Origin: Gonatopus flavifemur
Lineage: Eukaryota > Arthropoda > Insecta > Hymenoptera > Dryinidae
Direction: 5' to 3'
NCBI GenBank assembly: GCA_018340375.1
Contig: JAFFJZ010000025.1
Location: 77,501-141,500 of the forward strand
Length of the DNA: 64,000 nt
The notes under the pieces: generated by a model
The model's database searches: none
What the model saw: the letters and a program-made list of their open reading frames with translations, nothing else
What the model was told of the DNA's origin: nothing
Shown here: positions 56,540 through 64,000 of the stretch, one piece after another
Numbering within the stretch: position 1 is the stretch's first letter
How the letters are laid out: each line of letters starts with the position of its first letter
Made by a program: the position numbers and the translations under genes

Positions 56540-57200
56540 ATATCTTGAAAAAGGATCGTATCGATCCGAAACGTCGATCGGCTATTCAAAGGAAGTTAGA
56601 TAAATTCGTTCGACAAATTTGCTTGGATAAAAAAATTGGATCGATCATTCGCGTACTGAATCATTGAATTCCTGCGCCAAGCGCTCTCCCAACCAATAAA
56701 TAAAAACTACCCACATCCGAGTCAATGGGTCCGGATGAAACTTCATTCAACAACGTTTTCCCTCCTCTACGATTATATTCAATTTTGTATCTTGAAAAGG
56801 ATCGTATCGATCCGAAACGTCGATCGGCTATTCGAAGGAAGTTAAATAAATTCGTTCGACAAACTTGCTTGGATAAAGAAAATTGAATCGATCATTCGCC
56901 TACTGAATCATTGAATTCCTGCGCCAAGCACTTTCCCAACGAATAAATTAAAACTACCTACATCCGAGTCAATGGGTCCGGATGAAACTTCATCCAACAA
57001 CGTTTTCTCTTCTCTACGATCATATTAATTTTTGTATCTTGAGGAAGGATCGTATCGATCCGAAACGTCGATCAGCTATTTGAAGGAAGTTAAATAAATT
57101 CGTTCGACAAACTTGCTTGGATAAGAAAATTGGATCGATCATCCGCCTACTCAACCATCGAATTCCTGCGCCAAGCACTTTCCCAACCAATAAATAAAAT
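56540..57200 (+). repeat. 246-bp repeats, right arm
   Basis: TATCTTGA(A/G)-AAGGATCGTATCGATCC then GAAACGTCGATC starts at about 56540, 56788 and 57035. Inverse of 46163-47045. Confidence 0.92.
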
Positions 57201-57827
57201 ATAGATGTATCTGTCTCTTTCTTTTTCCCAACATCCAATAGCGTTCATTTCAGTATAGTATGGTATGTTAGAAAATAAACTAATAACCTCTCAATGAGGC
57301 GATGTTTTGACAGATTATTATAATATTGAAAGAACGATTGCACAACAAATGGATGAATTACAGGTGGTCACGGTTTATGTAATCAGGACAACAATAAGAT
57401 ACAAATAATTCGAAACATGCTATATATCACACAAAAAATGGATGAAAAATGAATGAATGAAGAGGTTATCTATAAAAAAAGGGGAAAAGTTTGAGGAAGC
57501 TATAGATCTGTTCGCCACATTCGAAAAATAGGAGAATATAAAAAGGTCAGCTCTGTATGATGTATTATTCATAACATACAATATGCCTTCACGTACAATA
57601 TTCCTTTACAGACAAAAGCATGAGAGATATACCGTAATCTCTGATAAAGAGTCTGTCACTGTTGTTCCTTCCCACCAGAACCACAGGCTAATGATCAAAC
57701 AAATCATCAAAAGCCTAGTCAAGGAGAATGATTGAAATGTATACATCACTTTGTAGATCTTAAATGTTCGTAAATCTCATCAGATATAACATAACCCCTA
57801 CTGCTATCAGGCTCTCTTACTAGAGTA

Positions 57828-57933
57828 CCCAAGTAACACAAGAAGGTCTAAGCATGTACTAGAACCTTCAAAGAAGGTGCTAGACCATTCTTGGAATTTG
57901 CTTGCACATTCTTAGAACTTCTCGTTACTTGGG
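57828..57933. repeat. 106-bp MITE with TA duplication
   Basis: CCCAAGTAACACAAGAAG at the left against ACTTCTCGTTACTTGGG at the right, TA on both sides (57826-57827, 57934-57935). Confidence 0.85.
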
Positions 57934-58780
57934 TAGTGAGCGAATAATCAAACGGATCATATACAGCATGCTCAAGGGGGAAGATTCAAGTTTATTCGCA
58001 ATCTCTCCACATACTGGAATGTCAAGAATATACCATGACTTCTGACGAACAGTCAACTACTGTTGATTTCTCCAATTAGGATCATAGGCAATTGATGAAA
58101 AATATCATACTGAGCTTACTCAGGGATAATTTTGAAGTTTATTCGCGAGAAGTATAATGGATATACCATAATCTCCAATGAACTGTCTGCTAGTACCTAC
58201 TATTCTGCAACCAGAATCGTGAGCAAAATCATCAAACAGATAATATCAAACCTGCTCAAAGAATAGTGAATTGATGAAGTCCAATTATCAAATTGAAGTA
58301 GTATTATCCTCCTTGCATCCCCTGATCGATAATGATTACACTCAAGCCCGACTCAAGCGACTGGACATGTAGTTCATTCTAAAATAACTGTTCCCAATTT
58401 TACTCATCTCTCTTCAGAGAGAGAACTATAGAGATGTCTAATAAGAAACTGTACCTTTAATATGATTTCATTGTTTGTGTAGTTTTGATCAAGAGTATTA
58501 TGTACTGGTGAAGAATGATTGTAGTCCAGCTCATAAGCTTCTGCACGTAAATTGCACGCGAACCTAGGGAGAGCTTCAAAATGTTATCTGAGTTAACATC
58601 TTGAGCTCCCTATTATGAATGCTGAGAGTATCTTTCAGCATAACCTGAAACTCAATATGATTGATATATCAGCAAGGTGTTTTTGTGTTGTTCTACACAC
58701 ATTGATTTATTCAGGTCATTTTGAAATAGGTCGCGTCCCCAGTCACTTTAGTCAGACTGAAATATGATTAATCTTGACTA

Positions 58781-59039
58781 CCCAGACAGCGGAGTGCTAG
58801 AAAAGTTCGCGACAATTTTCCAACAACACGGAGCAACTGTTGTTGGGAAGTTGCTATGAGGCTGCGTCGCCAAATGCGCAGCAACGTGCAACAAACTTGG
58901 AAGTTGTTGTCATGATGCTGCGAAGATGTTTGGATACATGAAGCTATGATACATGAGATCAAACAATCCTCCACCAGCAAACACAAACTGGTGCAGCAAC
59001 ACTGAAGCAACAGTCGCGCTGCAACTTTTGCTGTCAGGG
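58781..59039. repeat. 259-bp MITE with TA duplication
   Basis: CCCAGACAGC at the left and GCTGTCAGGG at the right with TA outside both. Interior is rich in CAGCAACA / TGTTGTTGG motifs. Confidence 0.7.
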
Positions 59040-60289
59040 TAGTTTCTATAGACAGAAAATTGTATCATGCTTTCGTTTTCCCTTGAGAAGACTCTATATA
59101 ATCTACTTTGCTCTTATCTGTGAATCATGAAGGAAACATCAATAGCGAAGCACTCGACACTAAGAGATGTAGAATATCTGCTATACTTTTGTTTCTACAA
59201 AAATTGTGAATGGGCATGATGATCAACTATATTCCCCATAAATTTCCAAAACTTCAGTAACAACACATTCATTCAAACTTCACCTTTTTTACTTGAATCT
59301 GGAGACAGAATCTCAACAACTCCTGCCTGAAGATACCTCTCGTCATTTTCTTGACCAAAATGAATTCAAAATTCATTACTATTTGTTATAATTCGAAATT
59401 TATAAACATCAAAAAGAGTAGAAATATTGGTTGAAACAACAAATCAGATTTTGAATAGTAGTTGTGATAGTAGTGATCAATTTATTCCTCCAATACTTCC
59501 ATTCTTGTAAAATAGAGAAATGAGATAATCAGGTTGAGTGAACAATATCCATAAAAATGAGTGAAATCCCCACAAACACCCCAAAAAAGTAGGAAAATCA
59601 GGCCAAGTTCATGGAAAAATGTAAATCTCTCACGAAAACGATTGACAAAAACTTCTTGAAGAACAAACTGCACTTTGTCCAGAATTCTACTTGGAGTGGC
59701 ATATATACTATTTGAAAAAAAATAACAGATGTGAAATCAATAACAGCTACCAAGTACATTAGATGATCCAATTCCGCATCACTTATGTTGTGTTTTGATC
59801 TACAAGACTTGAATTGGGGAAGATGAAGTGAGTTACAGAGAGAACTTGTTACAAAACGTTTGGAAAGTATATCATTTCGGATAAGTGGTTTACAAGTTCT
59901 AACCACCAGAAATGGACAATACTTGACAGTGTCGATACTTTTCCATGAAAATTTTATACAATTTTGACCGATATTTTATCCAGTACAATAGAATCTCGGA
60001 AAGTTTCTATAAAAAGTAAAGATACTCCCAAGCATCGCCTATCCCTACTAACCATCCATCCTTTGATGCAAAATATCACATTTCCTAAACGCTTTGTATT
60101 AGCTAAGTGCAAAAGTTCGTACCCGATTTCCCATTGAAACTGCAGCATTAATTTCGCGAATGGGATGTTTCTCAGAATTAGTAATGTGATAACCTTCGTC
60201 GTCTACAAACTCATGGAGAAGAAAAAAATTCGCTATGACAGTGAAATCTGATCTTGTCGGATACCTCTTGCTCGAGTAGCAAATTTGTC

Positions 60290-60475
60290 GCTGTGACAGC
60301 AATCTTGTCAGCTGACATTGAATTTTCAGCTGTGGCAGCGAACAATGTTGACATCTCTAGGAAAATGTGTGTGCTATCCTATATACAATGCTGAAAATTT
60401 GCTGGAGGAGCCAACATTTTTTGTTGCAACAGCTGGAAAATCGCTATCGTAGCTAACAAGATTGCTGTGATACCA
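60290..60475. repeat. Small inverted-repeat element
   Basis: GTGACAGCAATCTTGTCAGC at the left, and GCTAACAAGATTGCTGTGAT at the right; TTTTCAGCTG is also mirrored. Confidence 0.65.
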
Positions 60476-60754
60476 TATACTGAAAGGGACCCAGTGAAAT
60501 TAGATTTCTCTGTCGGGAAGCATCCGTTCTTTCCCCGTACTTTTTTCAACGTTCCGGGAGCATATGGGTACCTCGATCATAAAACGACTATGGTTTTGCG
60601 TCACAGATGTGAGGGAGATGGTTTTTTGTGGCTCCCAGAGATGCAAAGTTTCTGCCATTGGAACCTTGGTTCATTTTAATAGCGGGGGAAGGAAATTTGC
60701 AATCACATAGTTGATACGCTCGAGGCACCAACAAGGCATGTACCCTTGTAGAAA

Positions 60755-60908
60755 TGCTCTAGCGACTCATCGGTTTTGTAACTCCTGCCCTGAGGAAAAA
60801 TCCAGAATTTCTCAGTAACTTGTGAGTAACTGGCAAGTGACTGACAAGTTTCTAGTTTTCCCTTGGGACAGGTATTACAAAACCCATTAATTGCTAGAGC
60901 ATTATAAC
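60755..60908. repeat. Small inverted-repeat element
   Basis: AAATGCTCTAGCGACTCATC plus GGTTTTGTAA at the left and TTACAAAACC plus CATTAATTGCTAGAGCATT at the right. Confidence 0.75.
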
Positions 60909-61289
60909 TAGGATAACGCTGGTACTTGCAAATGCTTTGGAAGTCTAGTTTTTCTCAAGTTCAGCGTTACACACTTTGTGAATATACTCACAACATTTCT
61001 CTTGTCTATTCCTTCCAGCAATATGATATTTTGGGAATCTGACATTCTTGAAATCTTCTATTTTTCAAGCGTTTGTTACTTGAAATCCTTCAAACGCATG
61101 GGAAACTTTCAGGAACATGAAAGTCAGCATTTTCTCTCCAGTTTGCAATACGGTGAATTCCGTAATCATCACAATTAGCGTCCATTGAGGATTGATCAAT
61201 CAAATGACAGGAATATTTGGTTTCCCTCGTTTTTCCACAAAATGATCAATGAAGGATAACGAAAATTTAGCTATTTTTTCGATAGTGCG

Positions 61290-64000
61290 AAATATTATCA
61301 CCATCATGAAGTAATCAGTCTTACGACTGGTTTGATGAAACCCTCCACCCCTGTCTATTATCCGCCAAACGCTTAATTTCTACATATCTACTACATCCCT
61401 TGTCTTGTACGATTTGCTTCATATAACTTGCTCTAGGTCTACCTTCACCAGTTTTACCATCCATTTTCCCTTCCAATATTGTTTTCAATGAACTCTCATG
61501 CCGTAATGTGTGTTCTATAAGATTGCTTCTCCTTTTCACGATGTGTTTCAAAAGATTCCTTTCTTCATTTATCTGCTCGAGTACTTCTTCATTTTTGACT
61601 TTGTCCATCCATTTTATTCTGAGCATCCTCCTATAACACCACATTTCAAAAGCTTCAAGTCTTCGTTGATCAGTTTTTCCCATTGTCCAAGTTTCGCAAC
61701 CATATAATGCTGTGCTCCAAACGTAACTTTTCAAGAATTTCTTCCTTACTTCCAAGCTTATATTTTTTGAGCATAATAACTGTCTCTTTTGATAAAAAGC
61801 CTGTTTCCCTTGTGCTATTCTTGCTCTTATATCTCTTTCGCTTTTGCCGTTCTCTGTAATTATGCTTCCTAGATATTTGAATTCTTTCACCTGTTCAATT
61901 GTCTCGGTATCTATTTTGATTCTCGTTCTTCTAGCTGTTTTCGCTGCTGTACACATCATGAATTTTGTTTTGTCTTTATTTATATTCATACAATAGTTTT
62001 CCAATAATATTGTTCTCATGGTGTTGAGAATATTTTCTAACTCAGTACTACTCGTGGCCAATATAGCTATGTCATCCGCGAATCTCAACATACTTATATT
62101 TTCTCCCTGAATCTGTAATTTCGATTGAATTTCCTCCTTCACTTCGTTCATTGCTTCTTCTATATATAAATTGAACATCAGTGGCGATAATGAGCATCCT
62201 TGTCTCATCCCTCTTCTTATTTGTGCTTCCCCTTCCTGACCCTCTATGTCTATTATTGCACTTTGATTCCTATATAATTCGTATATTATTCTTCTATCTT
62301 TATAATTTATTCCCACCTTCTTCAGGATCGCAAACATCTTCTCCCAGTCCACATTATCGAAAGCCTTTTGTATATCTACAAAACCTATGTACACAGATTT
62401 CTTCAGCGCTATCCTTTTCTCTATTACTGCCCTGAGTGCTAAGATTGCTTCTCGCGTTCCCCTATTTTCTCTAAAACCAAACTGATCCTCTGTCAATCTA
62501 CTCTCTATCTTATTTTCCATCCTCCTGTATATAATTTTGGTCAGTATTTTCGAAGCATGTGAAGTTAAACTGATCGTTCTGTAGTTCTCGCATTTGTCTG
62601 CCCCTCGTTTTTTCGGAATAGCGACAATTTTATTCTTTTGGAAATCTTCCGGTACTTCTCCTTTTTCGTACATATCTCTAATCAATTCAAACAGTGCGTC
62701 GCGAGTTCCTTCACTGGAGGCTTTTATAAGGTCCGCACTTATGCCATCTATGCCTGGCGCTTTATTATTTTTCAATTCTTTCAAAGCCTTGTCGAATTCT
62801 GATCTCAATATCGAATCTCCCAATTCTTCCTCATCTACATCCTCCTCCTTCTCTAATAGTGCTATATCATCGTTTCCTCTATACAAATCTTCCAAATGAT
62901 TGATCCACTGTTCTATTTTCTCTTCCGTTTTTATCAATTGTCGTCCTAGAGAGTTTCTAATCGTATGGCTTCTAGATTTCATTTGTCCGAAAAATCTTTT
63001 AATAATACTATATGGTTCATCTATTTTTCCTAAATGCAATCTTATTTCTATTTCCTGACATTTCTCTTCTAACCACTGTTCTTTTGCTTTCCTTGATTCT
63101 CGTATTATTTTATTTCTCAATGATTTGTATCGTTGCTGGCCTTCTTGGCTATCATTATTCTTGTATTTTCTTCTTTCATTTATCAATTCTAAAATTTCTC
63201 CCGTTATCCATGGGTTTTTAGCTTCTACTCCATCATTCTTCAAAATCTTATCCGCACATTCTCTTATATTCCCCTTTATCTTTGTCCATCTCCTCTCTAT
63301 TCCCAAGTCTTTCTCTTTTTGATCTCCCAATTTTTCATCCAACATTTTCTCGAATGCCTCATGCGTTTGTTTTTGCTTGAGGTTCTTCAAATTCCATCTT
63401 TTCTGCATTTTCCTTTTCTTCTTCAGAGATTTGAATTTCAGAGAACATTTCATCATCAACATATTATGATCACTATCTATATCTGCACCTGGATAAGTTT
63501 TACAGTTTTTCACTTGGTTTCTAAATCTTTGTTTCACTAATATGTAATCAATTTGGTATCTTGCTGTATCTCCTGGCATTTTCCAAGTGTTGATTCTTCT
63601 TGGATGATTTTTGAATAAAGTGTTCGTGATAACCATCTTATGATTTTCACAAAATTCGACTAAACGTTGTCCTCTATCGTTCCTCCTCCCTAACGCGAAA
63701 TCTCCTATAATGTTCTCCTCTTTTCCTTGTCCTACTACCGCATTCCAATCCCCCATCACTATCAAATTCTCTTCTCCCTTCACATATTCTATCAATTCTT
63801 CTATTTCTTCGTACGTTTTTTCAATATCTTCCTCCGAATATGCAGATGTGGGCATGTATACTTGGACTATGACTGTGTCTACCGGTTTTGGTCTGATTCT
63901 AACCATCATCACACGTTCATTATGTTGCAAATAATTTTCTATTCTATTTCCTACTCTTTTATGCATCACAATTCCTACACCTGCTTGACCGTTCTTTGAT
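61290..64000 (-). mobile_element. RTE-like non-LTR retrotransposon, 5' end outside
   Basis: Minus-strand APE endonuclease plus reverse transcriptase in one ORF open to the right edge. The stop at ~61321 is followed by only ~30 bases before CATGATGGTGATAATA, a short simple-repeat-like tail of the kind RTE-clade elements end with. Window cuts off the 5' part. Confidence 0.85.
61321..64000 (-). CDS. APE endonuclease-reverse transcriptase, partial, intact frame
   Basis: More than 890 codons with no interruption; the frame is still open at base 64000 (SKNGQAGVGIVMHKR), so no start is visible. Numbering from the first Met at ~63969: endonuclease motifs GDWNAVVG (73-80), IDYILV (140-145) and SDHN (166-169); RT begins with NNKAPGIDGI (401-410), VAIPKK, motif A FVDIQKAFDN (Asp532), motif B GMRQGCSLSP (587-596), motif C FADD (630-633). 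The tail has FKYLGSIIT and LYGCETWT, as in RTE-type insect elements. It would nick target DNA and copy its RNA at the nick. An unbroken ORF suggests recent activity. Clade assignment by motif style only. Confidence 0.92.
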   Translation of the reverse strand, partial: SKNGQAGVGIVMHKRVGNRIENYLQHNERVMMVRIRPKPVDTVIVQVYMPTSAYSEEDIEKTYEEIEELIEYVKGEENLIVMGDWNAVVGQGKEENIIGDFALGRRNDRGQRLVEFCENHKMVITNTLFKNHPRRINTWKMPGDTARYQIDYILVKQRFRNQVKNCKTYPGADIDSDHNMLMMKCSLKFKSLKKKRKMQKRWNLKNLKQKQTHEAFEKMLDEKLGDQKEKDLGIERRWTKIKGNIRECADKILKNDGVEAKNPWITGEILELINERRKYKNNDSQEGQQRYKSLRNKIIRESRKAKEQWLEEKCQEIEIRLHLGKIDEPYSIIKRFFGQMKSRSHTIRNSLGRQLIKTEEKIEQWINHLEDLYRGNDDIALLEKEEDVDEEELGDSILRSEFDKALKELKNNKAPGIDGISADLIKASSEGTRDALFELIRDMYEKGEVPEDFQKNKIVAIPKKRGADKCENYRTISLTSHASKILTKIIYRRMENKIESRLTEDQFGFRENRGTREAILALRAVIEKRIALKKSVYIGFVDIQKAFDNVDWEKMFAILKKVGINYKDRRIIYELYRNQSAIIDIEGQEGEAQIRRGMRQGCSLSPLMFNLYIEEAMNEVKEEIQSKLQIQGENISMLRFADDIAILATSSTELENILNTMRTILLENYCMNINKDKTKFMMCTAAKTARRTRIKIDTETIEQVKEFKYLGSIITENGKSERDIRARIAQGKQAFYQKRQLLCSKNISLEVRKKFLKSYVWSTALYGCETWTMGKTDQRRLEAFEMWCYRRMLRIKWMDKVKNEEVLEQINEERNLLKHIVKRRSNLIEHTLRHESSLKTILEGKMDGKTGEGRPRASYMKQIVQDKGCSRYVEIKRLADNRQGWRVSSNQS

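Larger units (their letters stand above)
53230..57200 (+). mobile_element. Penelope-like element, right arm of inverted pair
   Basis: Plus-strand, 5'-truncated at RT motif C. It follows the left arm in inverse order: end of RT, linker, broken GIY-YIG, the ATATATATGT region, the GCGA-rich tract, and ~246-bp repeats at 56540, 56788 and 57035. It contains a 273-bp MITE and lacks the DD41D insertion. The distance between the arms is only ~130 bp. Confidence 0.85.
57237..61289. other. Non-coding spacer with small MITEs
   Basis: About 4 kb without a supportable gene or RNA. Besides the four small inverted-repeat elements listed separately, CATATACAGCATGCTCAAGG-like and TCAAACAGATAATATC-like phrases recur at 57700-58270 (three diverged copies, step ~240 bp), an old tandem repeat. 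Confidence 0.45.

Overview
The window looks like a transposon-packed, non-genic stretch of an arthropod (most likely insect) nuclear genome. The sequence is AT-rich. No complete host gene is visible. The proteins present are eukaryotic transposon proteins: Helitron Rep-helicase, irritans-type mariner, EnSpm/CACTA, Transib, a probable Sola-type transposase, two DD41D Tc1/mariner relatives, Penelope RT plus GIY-YIG, and an RTE-like APE-RT. One 55-codon ORF resembles a BESS motif and may be the last exon of a MADF-BESS gene, a family expanded in insects. I cannot name the species.

Layout, left to right. 1-5.7 kb: a decayed Helitron on the minus strand, running off the left edge. 5.8-10.9 kb: nested palindromic MITEs, an ATT microsatellite, a BESS-like ORF with a poly(A) signal, a deleted mariner and a tRNA-like SINE head. 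10.9-14.0 kb: a satellite with a strikingly constant 214-bp period. 15.07-16.36 kb: an apparently intact mariner. 16.4-23.75 kb: an EnSpm transposase gene split in frame by a complete 4,834-bp Transib with CACAGTG ends, a perfect 5-bp target duplication and an intact RAG1-core-like transposase. 24.0-27.65 kb: a 3,655-bp non-autonomous hAT-type element with a perfect 8-bp target duplication. 28.2-33.6 kb: a 5,376-bp element with ~675-bp terminal inverted repeats, a 4-bp target duplication and a three-part, broken transposase-like gene. 34.3-36.3 kb: a DD41D element. 38.3-43.1 kb: a ~162-bp satellite with a 2.9-kb foldback-type palindrome inside it, built from related repeats. 46.1-57.2 kb: two Penelope-like elements in inverted orientation, one carrying a second DD41D element whose empty site survives in the other arm. 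57.2-61.3 kb: small MITEs only. 61.3-64.0 kb: an RTE-like non-LTR retrotransposon with an open ORF running off the right edge.

The genes do not form one pathway; the window is an archaeological stack. Target duplications and interrupted ORFs give a relative chronology: EnSpm came before Transib; Transib came before a 225-bp MITE inside it; the Penelope inverted pair came before the DD41D insertion in one arm and the MITE in the other. The elements most likely to be recent, judged by uninterrupted ORFs and matching ends, are the mariner, the Transib and the RTE-like element.

The most notable objects are the complete Transib with recombination-signal-like ends, the long-TIR element at 28.2-33.6 kb, and the foldback palindrome inserted into a related satellite. 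All calls rest on reading the sequence; no database search was possible.
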